From a virus: a stretch of 64,000 nt of DNA. The position numbers and the translations under genes are program-made. The notes beneath the pieces are model-generated. The model ran no database searches and was not told the DNA's origin. It worked only from the letters and a program-made list of their open reading frames with translations. The DNA is taken from the IMG/VR virus record IMGVR_UViG_3300044691_000338, positions 1-64,000 of that record. One strand, given 5' to 3'. Shown one piece after another: positions 26,518 through 35,103 of the stretch. The number at the start of each line of letters is the position of its first letter. Position 1 is the first letter of the stretch.

Positions 26518-26901
26518 TCAGTGAACTCCTGTTGAGATCGGCGTCATCGGGTAGGCTTCGGCCTTCGTCCAATCGCGCCGCTGGCCTGTCGTGATTTGCT
26601 TGTTGATGTCCGCCACAACCTGGCGGATGGCGCCCTCGCCCATCATTGGACCAAGCGGGACCAGCACATTCGCGTCCCTGTCATGGACCATGACCTGCCA
26701 GAGTTGGTCCTCTTCCTTCGCGGGAGTCATCCGCTCCAGGATCGCCCCTGGGATCGGTGCGCCGTTCGATTCCTGCTGCATCTGAGAGCGGAGGACTTCC
26801 GAGTAGGCAGCTTGGTCCGCCCGACGTCCAAGTTCGCCGACAAATTGGCTCTTCGGTCGATGGAGGGCCTGCTCAAACCGGCGCTGTGCTCGGTTGCTCA
26901 T
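26518..26901 (-). CDS. Protein after the endonuclease VII-like gene, 127 aa, unknown function
   Basis: The start MSNRAQRRFEQALHRP at 26901 overlaps the upstream stop (ATGA). A longer frame adds 15 residues inside the previous gene. Gln/Arg-rich helix first, then a small alpha/beta part (DQLWQVMVHDRDANVLVPLG). Ends one base before the start of the three-repeat gene. Confidence 0.6.
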   Translation of the reverse strand: MSNRAQRRFEQALHRPKSQFVGELGRRADQAAYSEVLRSQMQQESNGAPIPGAILERMTPAKEEDQLWQVMVHDRDANVLVPLGPMMGEGAIRQVVADINKQITTGQRRDWTKAEAYPMTPISTGVH

Positions 26902-27761
26902 GTGACGTGTTTCCAGGTTCGGCAAGTCAGGATTTGACTGATGCAAGCCCGCGACACGTCGTACTCGAGGGCGAGATCGACGCCTTTCTTGCCACTCGCG
27001 CGGATGGTCCGAACATCGTCATCGGTCAAAGAGGTCTTCCACTGAGTGGCCCCCCGCTGATGCAGCACGACGGCCTCACCGTTCTGCTCCAGCACACGAG
27101 CGCGGAACCGATTCATGTGGCAAGTGTGGCACAGGCCGTTCCACTTCCCGTCACGGTCGCATCCGTCGACCGAACAAGGAGGCAGAACTTCCCCAGGGAT
27201 GTCCGCGACATAGCGTGGCACAAATGCTTCGACCACAGGCATGGCTGGTAGCGGAGGCACGGGGCACGGCCGGGTTAGGTAATCAAGCAATGCATCCTCC
27301 CCTACTTCCCGTAGAAGCTTCTCGTGGTGCCCAAGAGCCGTATTGCATGAGGTACACAAAAGACCACGCACGGCGCCCGTTTGGTGGTTGTGATCGATGT
27401 TCCAACTGCTGGCTTTCACCGTACTGCGTCCGTGATCCTCCGCGTGACACAGTGCGCACTTGCCATCCTGCGCCTCCAACAGAGCGTCGAACTGATCTGG
27501 GGTTAACCCATACTGACTCTTGATGATCGAATTGCGCCGAGCAACAGCGGTCTTCGCCATATTGGCAACCCGCCATTTCGCGGTGCGCTGGCGCGCCTCC
27601 AACCTCATCTTCGGGTCTGAATTGTAGCGTTTCTTGATCCGCGCCGCCTCGCACGCGCGACACGGCACCTTCCGGCGCCCAGTGCGCTTGTCGATGATCG
27701 TAAACTCGGAGATCGGCTTCTCGAAGTGACACTTGCGGCAAACCCTCAACTCTTCTGACAT
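26898..27761 (-). CDS. Recombination endonuclease VII-like HNH protein, 287 aa
   Basis: The N-terminal Zn part has CRKCHFEKP and CRACEAARIKKRY. The endonuclease VII signature follows at about residues 85-150: YGLTPDQFDALLEAQDGKCA, WNIDHNHQTGAVRGLLC, TSCNTALGHHEKLL. A second Zn pair (CSVDGCDRDGKWNGLCHTC) and a C-terminal HTH-like segment (VDLALEYDVSRACISQIL) complete it. T4 endo VII resolves junctions, but such proteins inside structural operons usually behave as homing nucleases. It follows the coat gene and has its own promoter-like sequence. Confidence 0.75.
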   Translation of the reverse strand: MSEELRVCRKCHFEKPISEFTIIDKRTGRRKVPCRACEAARIKKRYNSDPKMRLEARQRTAKWRVANMAKTAVARRNSIIKSQYGLTPDQFDALLEAQDGKCALCHAEDHGRSTVKASSWNIDHNHQTGAVRGLLCTSCNTALGHHEKLLREVGEDALLDYLTRPCPVPPLPAMPVVEAFVPRYVADIPGEVLPPCSVDGCDRDGKWNGLCHTCHMNRFRARVLEQNGEAVVLHQRGATQWKTSLTDDDVRTIRASGKKGVDLALEYDVSRACISQILTCRTWKHVT

Positions 27762-27788
27762 TCTCGTCTCCGGTATAGATTTGCAATA

Positions 27789-27817
27789 GTTCTACACCGG
27801 AGTCGTTAGGCTTTCAA
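27789..27817 (-). promoter_or_regulatory. Possible promoter of the endonuclease VII-like gene
   Basis: On the minus strand TTGAAA, 17 bases, TAGAAC, about 25 bases before the ATG at 27761. The surrounding 140-base gap is AT-rich compared with the genes. It matches the consensus at five of six and four of six positions. No factor-binding repeat was seen. Confidence 0.4.
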
Positions 27818-27902
27818 GACGGCATTATTACGGCGACAACAACAACCGGAAACATTTTATCATCACGCCGTTACCGGAACGAATAACCAAAAAACTCCTG
27901 AT

Positions 27903-29087
27903 TTAGTTGGTCAATCTCACGAGCAAGGCATTGTAAAATGCCGCAGACCCGAAAAGCAAATCCAAACGGCACGGTGTAACGTCGTTCCATACGTCATACG
28001 CGCGGATTATTCGGATTGACAGATTTCTGAACATCTGCCGAGCCGCGAAGTCCACTCCGCCTGGGAGTTCCATGGGGACGCAGACCAATCCCATGGCATC
28101 GCGGCAGAAGCCGATGTTCTGGAAGTAGGACGTGGCCGCGGTGCCGGTCACAGTGATGGTCGCGCCGTTGGCGGGTGCCGCTGAGACGTTCTGGTAAGCG
28201 CCGGTGGTCGTGATCGCCGGGAAGATGCCGAGCGTCGCGTTGCCGCCGCTGTCGGATGCCGCCACGCTCGTAATGGTGAAGTTGTGCAGCGAACCGGTGG
28301 AGAGATAGTTCTGCGGGTTGACCGCGAACACGTTGGCGAAGGTGATCACATCGCCGACATTGAGCAGCCCGGCGCGGGAGGCGGTCCACCCATTGGTGAT
28401 GATGCTCGAACCGGTCTGGTTCGCGCCGTTAACGATCGGGGTTCCGCCGTAGTTGCCGACGGTCTGCGCCTGGATGTTCTGGTCCAGGTAAATCTCAAAG
28501 TTGGCGATTGCGGCGAGGAAGCCCTTCAACGCGGGTTCCGCGACGGAGCGGGTGAACAGGTTCGAGACACCGTTCGCCATGGCCCAGTATGCCTGTGGAT
28601 TGAGGATCAGCACGCGGCCATCCTGAGGTGCGGCGTTCTCATCGAGGCGCTGCCCGACGGCGGCCAGTGAGGCAAAGCTGTTCGGCGGAGTGCCCGGCGT
28701 GCCGACCTCGTTGCTGAACTGATTGAACAGCGCCAGCACCGACGTATCGATGGTGTTCGCCAACGTTTCGGCGGCGGGTTTGCAGTAACGCTCGCTGTAT
28801 TCCTCAATCGTGAGGGTGAGTTCCTGCGAAGAGAACTGGAAATCGACGTGCGCCTGGGTCGAAATGGTGATCGACGTCGAGGGCTCGGTGATGTCCTGGA
28901 TCTTCAGCGCCGGACCCAACGTGACCGTGAACCGGTTCGGCTTGCGAACGGTCAGCGTGGTGCCAATCTTTACGAAAGCGTTCTCAAACTGCCTGTTAAC
29001 CTTGCCGGCTGCAACAAGGTTATTTGTAAGGATAGTCAAAGTTTCTTTCGTGATCAAGCTCGGAGTGAGCAACGCATTTGTTGCCAT
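27903..29087 (-). CDS. Major capsid protein, P22 coat (gp5) family, 394 aa
   Basis: The start at MATNALLTPSLITKETL (29087) is preferred to an ATG 36 bases upstream because GGGAG precedes it and coat proteins of this family begin this way. LTNNLVAAGKVNRQFENAF and VRKPNRFTV match the HK97-fold P22 coat N-arm and E-loop region. The C-terminal RNLSIRIIRAYDVWNDVTPC is also typical. It follows portal, scaffold and a 108-aa gene, the usual P22 order. A plus-strand endonuclease gene lies just upstream. Confidence 0.85.
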   Translation of the reverse strand: MATNALLTPSLITKETLTILTNNLVAAGKVNRQFENAFVKIGTTLTVRKPNRFTVTLGPALKIQDITEPSTSITISTQAHVDFQFSSQELTLTIEEYSERYCKPAAETLANTIDTSVLALFNQFSNEVGTPGTPPNSFASLAAVGQRLDENAAPQDGRVLILNPQAYWAMANGVSNLFTRSVAEPALKGFLAAIANFEIYLDQNIQAQTVGNYGGTPIVNGANQTGSSIITNGWTASRAGLLNVGDVITFANVFAVNPQNYLSTGSLHNFTITSVAASDSGGNATLGIFPAITTTGAYQNVSAAPANGATITVTGTAATSYFQNIGFCRDAMGLVCVPMELPGGVDFAARQMFRNLSIRIIRAYDVWNDVTPCRLDLLFGSAAFYNALLVRLTN

Positions 29088-29239
29088 GGTATTTAAGCTC
29101 CCATCATAGGAGTGTTGCCGCACGACCTGCGACGGGTGTAGATTTCTGGGTGACGGGCTAGATCGACGGATCGAAGACCCTGAGCTCCCGCAGTGGGCCG
29201 CCCGTCACTTCTCTTGCGGGAAAGAAACGGGAGCATTCC

Positions 29240-29755
29240 ATGACGGCACAGAGAAGACGCGGGCACTTGAGTGCGCCGCCGATGCCGGTTGAAGAACTGC
29301 GCGCGCTTCTGCGCTACGAGCCTGAGACCGGTCATCTCTATTGGTTGGTCAGCACTCACGGGCGAAAGATGAATCTGCCGGCCGGAAGCGTCCAACACAA
29401 AGCTGGATATTTGAGCCTCATGATCGACGGTGAGCGTTGGCAGGTTCACGGTCTGATCTGGTTCATCGTCACAGGCGACTGGCTGAAGGTTGACCACAAA
29501 GACCTGAACGGCTCGAACAACGTCTGGATGAACCTTCGTGAAGCGACCAACAGCCAAAATGGCCGGAACCGGCGACCGTGGGCCAAGAGCGGCTTCAAAG
29601 GCGTGTACCCGACCCCAAACGGCAAATTCACCGCGCGCATCAAGGTCGATGGGAAGATCATCAACTATCCGAGCCGCGTCACAGCCGAAGAGGCGTGGCA
29701 TGACTACTGTGCCGCGGCACGCCAATACTTTGGCGAGTTCGCGCGTCTCGATTGA
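29240..29755 (+). CDS. HNH homing endonuclease with AP2 domain, antisense to the virion cluster, 171 aa
   Basis: HNH part: LRYEPETGHLYWL, then LKVDHKDLNGSNNVWMNLRE and ATNSQNGRNRR. AP2 DNA-binding part: SGFKGVYPTPNGKFTARIKV to GEFARLD. The SD sequence GGGAG precedes the ATG. It is the only plus-strand gene in the left half and separates the coat gene from the promoter-like element at 29.8 kb. Related to the HNH-AP2 protein before the portal gene. A mobile insertion is the simplest reading. Confidence 0.8.
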   Translation: MTAQRRRGHLSAPPMPVEELRALLRYEPETGHLYWLVSTHGRKMNLPAGSVQHKAGYLSLMIDGERWQVHGLIWFIVTGDWLKVDHKDLNGSNNVWMNLREATNSQNGRNRRPWAKSGFKGVYPTPNGKFTARIKVDGKIINYPSRVTAEEAWHDYCAAARQYFGEFARLD

Positions 29756-29778
29756 TCCGGGGCGGACTGTGCCCAACG

Positions 29779-29813
29779 CCGTGCTCCTTGAGCCACGGCG
29801 GATGCCGCAGCTA
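29779..29813 (-). promoter_or_regulatory. Degenerate late-promoter element, copy E
   Basis: CCGTG-N10-CACGG is present with the same spacing as in the other copies, but the TTCG next to it is lost. The -10 (TAGCTG) is weak and there is no TTG-type -35. It would serve the coat gene, now 690 bases away because an endonuclease gene lies between. Listed because the inverted repeat and its place between modules fit the family. Confidence 0.3.
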
Positions 29814-29844
29814 CGTGTGCTGTTTCATGGGAATTTGCCTCTGT

Positions 29845-29938
29845 CCGAGATTAGCCTCGGTGCTGCGCCCGGTTTCGCGGGGAGTAGGCGTTAGTCACCC
29901 GACCGAAGTCGGTGGCAGTCAGATCCGAGCGGACTCGG
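29845..29938 (-). terminator. Three consecutive hairpins after the 108-aa gene
   Basis: Within 94 bases: CCGAG-6-CTCGG, CCGAC-4-GTCGG and CCGAG-4-CTCGG. On the minus strand the middle hairpin has the loop TTCG closed by C-G, the very stable UUCG tetraloop. They follow the last gene of the scaffold transcript. Either a terminator cluster or an RNA-stabilising structure between scaffold and coat messages. Confidence 0.5.
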
Positions 29939-29948
29939 TGGGTAGGCT

Positions 29949-30275
29949 TTAGATGGCGTTTTTGATGCTCTGGATCAGATCCAGGGCGTTCGACTGCTGA
30001 TTGCTCAACATCTGTTGGTGTTCGCGTAACTCACCCAAAATGCCCGCTGGCACAGCGGCCAAGCCGACAGTCTTCGTTGCTGGTTCGGACGGCAGGTTGC
30101 CGCGCAACTTGATGACGACCGCCGCGAGCATCGCGTTCATTTCCTGTGCGAAACTGGCGGAACCCGCGAGATTGTCGCGTACGCTTTCCAGGTCCGTGGA
30201 CGGACGCACCTCTGGGTTGTCAGTCGCATTCCCGCCGGCCAAACCCGTTGCGTAGCTCATGAGACGACTTTCCAT
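29949..30275 (-). CDS. Small protein after the scaffold gene, 108 aa
   Basis: The ATG at 30275 overlaps the scaffold stop (TGATG). The ATG at 30260 (MSYATGLAGGN) has a better SD (GGAAAG) and may be the real start. Helical C-terminal half (LGELREHQQMLSNQQSNALD). Unknown function. The position next to scaffold suggests a head assembly accessory. Confidence 0.55.
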   Translation of the reverse strand: MESRLMSYATGLAGGNATDNPEVRPSTDLESVRDNLAGSASFAQEMNAMLAAVVIKLRGNLPSEPATKTVGLAAVPAGILGELREHQQMLSNQQSNALDLIQSIKNAI

Positions 30276-31498
30276 CAGTGCAGGTTGCTCGACGGGTAGA
30301 ACGGCTTGCGCGCCGCGTTCAGTTGCGGAGTGCGCTTCGCCGCGTAGGCTTCCATGTCCAGTTCCTCGTCGGACCGGTCGGCCGCGTTGTTGCGGGTAGT
30401 GTCGATCGGCTCGATCGGAGGGGCCGGCCGCGCGCGACGTGGCGGGTTGGCCAGCCGTTCGGCCAAAGCACCAATGGCGATCAACTGACGGGCCGGGTTG
30501 GGCAGTTCGGCGATGCGCTTCGCCTCGTCCACGTTCATGCCGAGGTGATAGGCGACGTCGGGTCCATTATCGACCTGCATCATGCCGGCGATCATCGCGT
30601 CGGTGACCAGCGGGCCACCTTCCTCGGCTGGCTTCGTGGTGACCTCAATGAAGTCGTCGTACTTGGTCTTGGCCTCTTCGACCCGGCCATCCCATGTGGT
30701 TTTGATCTGGGTGATCTCGGCCTGTTGCGCGTCCAGGGCTTCCTGGTCGGCTGTCTCCTTGGCGACACGCGCTTCTTCAACTTTCGCCGCTGCGACCTGT
30801 GTCTCTGTCTCGCGGACGCCTTCGCGCTTGCCCCATGCGGTCAGGGCTTCATCATAGGCATCCGGATCGTCGAACGCATCGCGGGTCGGGCGGGGGTCCT
30901 CGGCCGGCTTGGGATCGACAACGCCACCCTTGGCCTTGATGTCGTCCAGTTCCTTATGGGCCGCCGCGAGGGCTTCCTTGGCTTCGCGGGCTTCTTTGCC
31001 GGCCGTCTTGACCGCATCCCGCTCCTTGGCGATGACCTGGTCACGCGCGGCATTGACGGCGGCTTCCCATTCGGCGCTGCCCATCTTTGTCTTGGCGGCG
31101 GCATCGACCAGGGCGCGATACTCGCGTGCCCTCTTCTTCTCGGCCAGGATCGCCCGTTGCGCGAAACCGGGCAACTTGTCGTCGACCACATCGTCGGGGT
31201 CGGCAGCATCAACCTTCAGCGGTGTGTCATCGACGGGATCGGCTGCGGCGTCTGGTTTCGCCTTCGGGTCGGGTTTCGCCGGATCATCGACCAGATCAGC
31301 GGTCGCGAGATCACCCTTCCTCGCGGCGGCGGCTATAGCCTGCTCTGCGGGGGTGATCTCTTTCTTGATGCCCGCCTGCTGGTCAACAGGATCGTTCGAG
31401 GCGGAGATTGGGGGTGCTGGAACATCAAGAACCGGCGCGTCCGATGTGGCGGCCAGGGGGATCGATTGGTTCTGAATGATGTCTGGTGCACGTGCCAT
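30275..31498 (-). CDS. Scaffolding protein, 407 aa
   Basis: Very acidic and helical. It has the motif RPTRDAFDDPDAYDEALTAW near residue 205 and a C-terminal part with TDAMIAGMMQVDNGPDVAYH and NPARQLIAIGALAERL, both familiar from scaffold proteins of P22-like podophages. Long Ala/Glu/Lys/Asp heptad-like runs fill residues 110-290. It lies between portal and coat genes and is the first gene after promoter element D. Expected to guide procapsid assembly and then leave. Confidence 0.8.
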   Translation of the reverse strand: MARAPDIIQNQSIPLAATSDAPVLDVPAPPISASNDPVDQQAGIKKEITPAEQAIAAAARKGDLATADLVDDPAKPDPKAKPDAAADPVDDTPLKVDAADPDDVVDDKLPGFAQRAILAEKKRAREYRALVDAAAKTKMGSAEWEAAVNAARDQVIAKERDAVKTAGKEAREAKEALAAAHKELDDIKAKGGVVDPKPAEDPRPTRDAFDDPDAYDEALTAWGKREGVRETETQVAAAKVEEARVAKETADQEALDAQQAEITQIKTTWDGRVEEAKTKYDDFIEVTTKPAEEGGPLVTDAMIAGMMQVDNGPDVAYHLGMNVDEAKRIAELPNPARQLIAIGALAERLANPPRRARPAPPIEPIDTTRNNAADRSDEELDMEAYAAKRTPQLNAARKPFYPSSNLH

Positions 31499-31537
31499 GG
31501 GGCGGCAGATATCCTATGATCGTCCGGATTCCGTCAC

Positions 31538-31599
31538 CCGTGAAAGTCAAGCCACGGTGCATTGCCCAATGTCTAGGCCGATGGATTCGGTTGCGTCAA
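31538..31599 (-). promoter_or_regulatory. Late-promoter element, copy D
   Basis: On the minus strand TTGACG, 18 bases, TAGACA, then 12 bases to the inverted repeat CCGTG-N10-CACGG. The best -35 of the set. It lies 40 bases upstream of the scaffold start and 120 bases past the hairpin that closes the portal transcript. Confidence 0.55.
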
Positions 31600-31721
31600 G
31601 TCTCAGGTTGTGGAACACAGGCGGGGTGCTGCGGTGCGCCAACTGTTTCGCCCAAATGTCGGCCAGGGAACAGCCAATGAGCCGATTGCGTTGATGCGGG
31701 GATATTGCCCGCCCGCAGCAC

Positions 31722-31752
31722 TTGACGCCCTCGCCGAGAACGAGGGCGTCAA
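31722..31752 (-). terminator. Hairpin closing the portal transcript
   Basis: A perfect 11-bp stem (TTGACGCCCTC / GAGGGCGTCAA) with a 9-base loop begins one base after the TAG of the 79-aa gene. No U-run follows. Its place between a stop codon and promoter element D argues for termination or 3'-end protection. Confidence 0.6.
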
Positions 31753-31753
31753 C

Positions 31754-31993
31754 CTACTCCCCGCGCGCCGCTTTCATCTCTTTGGTGTGCTCTTTGAGCG
31801 CCTCGGTGTTCTCCTTCAGCGCCTCCGACAGGCTCCATATCCCGGCGATCATGTGCGGCGGGAACGTCATGATGATGGCCGGCTCGCTATGCGCGGCATC
31901 TTTCGGCGTGGCCTTTGGTTTGGCGGCCGGCTTCGTCTCGGGCTCGGGATCGGCGTCCTCGTGGTGGACCGGTTGCCACTCCGCCCCGCTCAT
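31754..31993 (-). CDS. Small acidic protein after the portal gene, 79 aa
   Basis: Pro/Lys/Glu-rich first half, a hydrophobic segment IIMTFPPHMIAGIWSLSEAL, then a regular Glu/Lys helix (KENTEALKEHTKEMKA). The ATG overlaps the portal stop by four bases. Unknown function. Confidence 0.55.
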   Translation of the reverse strand: MSGAEWQPVHHEDADPEPETKPAAKPKATPKDAAHSEPAIIMTFPPHMIAGIWSLSEALKENTEALKEHTKEMKAARGE

Positions 31994-34395
31994 GGATGCC
32001 GCACCGGCTTGCCGTCAGCACCCAATGACCATTTCTGACCATTGCCGAAACGCGTGATCCTGTTCGGCCTGAGATGCTGCAACGCTTCCGGCGGTGGCCC
32101 GGCTTCGGCAGGTGGAGCGGTTTGACCTGCACCACCCGCGGGGTTTGCATTTTGCCTCTCGGATTGAGGCTGTTGCGCACCCTGATCGTTCGCCGCCTCC
32201 GGATGCTCCATCGCCTGGATCAATGTGGTCACACCAGTTCCAAGTTCGTTCAGTTGCGCGCCAATGTGGGCGTTGAAGTTGCTTGTAGCCCGCTCCTGAA
32301 CCGCTGCCATCTTGGTTTCGACGTCTGCCACGACCTTCAAGAGACGCGCCTCAAACTCTTTGTTGATCTTGTCCATTTCGATCTGTCTGTCGGCACCCTT
32401 ATCCGCGACTGCGGCCATGGCCTGTCGGAGTTGTTCCGTCAGTTGCTTAATCGACTGTTCCTGTTGAGACATGATCGCCTGCACCTGCGGCGGCACGTCT
32501 TTCATGTCAGGCGCCAATAGATGCGGCGGTATGGTTTTTGCCAAGCGGGCGGCGATCTGCTCTGCGCCATCCCAGTCCTGCCTGGCGGCGAACAAATCGA
32601 CTACAAGGGCCGCCGTCTGAGGCAAAGCTTTCATGAAGGCCATCATATTCTCAGACGCTTCGATGCGCTTGGTGGCGTAGCTCGGCCCGATCGTCACGGT
32701 CACGCCGTACTTGCCGAACGTCGGGTTGAACAGCTTCATCGTCTTGCCGTTCGCCCGCTTTTCCTCGCCCATCGGCTTGTTCAGGTTCGGGTCGACCTTG
32801 ACCTGCTCCTCCTTGTCGTCGTCGCGAAGGATCGTGAGGACACGCTTGTCGTTGTAGATTTTGGGGATCAGTTCCACCAGGATCTCGCCGGCGCGACGTA
32901 GTGACCGCGCGAGGTTGTCGACGTAGTGGAACGCTCCCAGATCGCCCGACCGGCGCAGCTCGCGGATCGCCTTGCCACTCTCATCGATCATCCGCTCGTT
33001 CATCGTGGCGTCGAACCGGATGCCGGTCACCGCCTGCATGTCCTGCGCCGCGTTGATCCCCGCCTGCACCACGCCGGCCGGCACCCCAGCCATCTGCTGG
33101 CGCTGCGGTGGCGGGATCATCGTCCCGGCGATCGACGTGCCCTTGTAAGAGAGATACGGCTGGTTTTTGACGTTGGCCGCTTTCCACTCATCTTCATGCC
33201 CCTCAAATTGCCCCTCCTCCCCAATCCATGGCGCTTTCGGCTGTAAGGCGACCAGCTCCGCCTCCGCCGTTCTCCAGTAATTCAACATCCTCTGCGGGTC
33301 TTTGGCGTGGCGCACGATGCCAGAGTATGTGACCTTGCCCTCGATGTCCTCTTCGTCGCCGATCACCTTCACGAGCGGGATAGAAGACCCCTGCCACTCG
33401 CGCTCCATCAGCACGTCAACCGCGGTGATCTTGTACCACATGACCTTCGGGCACCGGCTCTCGCGCTCATCGGTGATGTGGATCGTCTTGCGCTTGATCT
33501 TGGCCTTCACGAGGTCATCGAGTTCGTCCTTCCACCCCACGAAACCGGTGTCGAGTTCCACCAGGGTCCGGGTCTCGTACTCGATCTCGAAATACTCGGC
33601 GACGCGCACTTCGTCCTTGGTGACCCAGTTTTTCATTTTCTCCCCAATGCCGCCGTCGGTGTATGGCATGGGCGCGGCGTCGGGGTATTTCTCGTCGAAC
33701 TCTTCGCGCGGCACCATTTCGGTGACGAACGCCCATTTCATGTCAGCGCCGGTCGGATCCTGATGCGCCGGATCAGCGTAGACCGTGAATGGGTTGCGGA
33801 TGCGCCGCACCACGGCTACCAGATTGAAGCTCTTGGGTTCCTCCCATTCGGTCAGGATCCGGAACCAGCCCCATCCTTGCGTCACTGCGTCATCGAAGGC
33901 CGTGTCGTAGGCGATGTCGGCGGCGCAATCTCTTTCGATGAATCTGATTAATCCTCGAAACATTTTAGCGACCTCGGGATCGCCTCTGTCGCCAACGGGT
34001 GAAATGTTGATGCTCGGCCGGTTCTGCCTCTGATCGTTGGTGATCTGGTGAATGAATGTCGGGATTTTGTTGACGGTCAGGCAAGGGCGCTTATCGAGGG
34101 CGCGCTGTGCCATGATTTCGGTCGGCCACTGGTTTCCGACCTTGAATTGCCGATCGTCCAAAGCGGCTTTTCTGTTTTCACTCTCTGCGGAAATTGCCCT
34201 TTCCATTCTTTTGCGAGCACGCTCCAGGATTTTCTCCTTGCGCGCTTCATCGGTGTCAGGTTTTCCGCTGCGGAGCGTGATCGCGCCTTTGTCATCAGCT
34301 ATACCGATCCTCGGTGCGACCTTGTTCATTCCGGAATCTGTGGGAGGCAGGCGGATTCGCCCGCTGTCGAGCGGTCTCAACGGGTCTTGCGCCAC
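31990..34395 (-). CDS. Portal protein, P22 gp1-like, 801 aa
   Basis: Length and content fit P22-type portals. Seen are RQFKVGNQWPTEIMAQRAL, RPCLTVNKIPTFIHQITND, SINISPVGDRGDPEVAKMFR, then TQGWGWFRILTEWEEPKSFN. A Gln-rich helical barrel-like C-terminus (from about residue 610) ends in PNRITRFGNGQKW. The apparent start is GTG one base after the TAA of the upstream endonuclease gene, with a weak SD. An ATG at residue 23 is the alternative. Forms the ring through which DNA is packaged by the terminase. Confidence 0.85.
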   Translation of the reverse strand: MAQDPLRPLDSGRIRLPPTDSGMNKVAPRIGIADDKGAITLRSGKPDTDEARKEKILERARKRMERAISAESENRKAALDDRQFKVGNQWPTEIMAQRALDKRPCLTVNKIPTFIHQITNDQRQNRPSINISPVGDRGDPEVAKMFRGLIRFIERDCAADIAYDTAFDDAVTQGWGWFRILTEWEEPKSFNLVAVVRRIRNPFTVYADPAHQDPTGADMKWAFVTEMVPREEFDEKYPDAAPMPYTDGGIGEKMKNWVTKDEVRVAEYFEIEYETRTLVELDTGFVGWKDELDDLVKAKIKRKTIHITDERESRCPKVMWYKITAVDVLMEREWQGSSIPLVKVIGDEEDIEGKVTYSGIVRHAKDPQRMLNYWRTAEAELVALQPKAPWIGEEGQFEGHEDEWKAANVKNQPYLSYKGTSIAGTMIPPPQRQQMAGVPAGVVQAGINAAQDMQAVTGIRFDATMNERMIDESGKAIRELRRSGDLGAFHYVDNLARSLRRAGEILVELIPKIYNDKRVLTILRDDDKEEQVKVDPNLNKPMGEEKRANGKTMKLFNPTFGKYGVTVTIGPSYATKRIEASENMMAFMKALPQTAALVVDLFAARQDWDGAEQIAARLAKTIPPHLLAPDMKDVPPQVQAIMSQQEQSIKQLTEQLRQAMAAVADKGADRQIEMDKINKEFEARLLKVVADVETKMAAVQERATSNFNAHIGAQLNELGTGVTTLIQAMEHPEAANDQGAQQPQSERQNANPAGGAGQTAPPAEAGPPPEALQHLRPNRITRFGNGQKWSLGADGKPVRHP

Positions 34396-34396
34396 C

Positions 34397-34900
34397 TTAC
34401 TTCACCCGCGCGAATTCGCCGTGCGCTTCTTTGGCTGCTTGAGCATAGATTGCGGCTGCTTCTTCTTTCGTCCAAAATAGGCCCAAATAACGGTAGCCGG
34501 CATCCTCACTGATTCTAACGGTCCATTTCCCCAGTCGGAAATCAAAGGAAACTCCCTTGAATCCTGATTTGTTGGATTTCGTTATTCCAACATTGCGTTG
34601 GTTTTGCACCCGAGTAGCGCGCCGAAGATTGGCAATCGCATCGTTGCTCGCGTCAACGTCCTTGTGATCTATTTCATGGTCCGGCCACACCCCATGAACC
34701 ATGAGCCACGCGAGTTGAGATGCCAAAACAAGGCGCCCGTTGATATTAATCCGCTTGCGCCCAGAGCGCGTCCCCGCCTGCCTACCGGGCCTGTGTCCAC
34801 GTCCAGAAACTGAACGCCAAGTGAAAATTCCCGTTTCAGGGTCATAGTTCAGTATGTCAGCAACCATCTCGCGCGTTAACCGCGCGACAATTTCTGTCAT
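34397..34900 (-). CDS. HNH homing endonuclease with AP2 domain, before the portal gene, 167 aa
   Basis: The start MTEIVARLTREMVADIL at 34900 was chosen; the longer frame would run through promoter element C. HNH part: LNYDPETGIFTWRSVSGRG, HEIDHKDVDASNDAIANLRR. AP2 part: SGFKGVSFDFRLGKWTVRIS to GEFARVK. Same architecture as the plus-strand protein at 29240. The TAA is followed by G and then the portal GTG, so the endonuclease gene has inserted without breaking the portal gene but may change its translation. Confidence 0.8.
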   Translation of the reverse strand: MTEIVARLTREMVADILNYDPETGIFTWRSVSGRGHRPGRQAGTRSGRKRININGRLVLASQLAWLMVHGVWPDHEIDHKDVDASNDAIANLRRATRVQNQRNVGITKSNKSGFKGVSFDFRLGKWTVRISEDAGYRYLGLFWTKEEAAAIYAQAAKEAHGEFARVK

Positions 34901-34931
34901 CGGGGCACCCGTCTCATGACGGTGGAGGGGC

Positions 34932-34992
34932 CCGTGCATCCAGCGCCACGGTTCGCATGATGACCGTAGCATCATGGTCAAAGTCGGCGCAA
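34932..34992 (-). promoter_or_regulatory. Late-promoter element, copy C
   Basis: On the minus strand TTGCGC, 18 bases, TACGGT (with TG upstream), 11 bases, then CCGTG-N10-CACGG. It stands immediately after the terminator at 35001-35022 and before the endonuclease-portal transcript, the clearest terminator-then-promoter arrangement in the set. Confidence 0.55.
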
Positions 34993-35000
34993 ATGCGAAA

Positions 35001-35022
35001 CGGGCCCGGTTTCCCGAGCCCG
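35001..35022 (-). terminator. Intrinsic terminator before promoter C
   Basis: On the minus strand a 9-bp stem (CGGGCTCGG / CCGGGCCCG, one G-U pair) closes a GAAA tetraloop and is followed by TTTCGCATTTG. It lies 80 bases after the stop of the 177-aa gene. Confidence 0.7.
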
Positions 35023-35103
35023 CTGTCAGTCAAGTCCGAAGTGCTGGCGGCGGGCGCGGTTCACAACCTGTGATCCATGCCCACCGAAGCGAGGGCGATG
35101 TAC

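Noticed and set aside
27870-27902. T-run after the coat gene as an intrinsic terminator
   Set aside because: Six T follow the stop but I find no hairpin before them.
30278-31519. A 413-codon plus-strand frame opposite the scaffold gene
   Set aside because: It mirrors the scaffold codons almost end to end, and the scaffold has recognisable motifs and the correct gene order.
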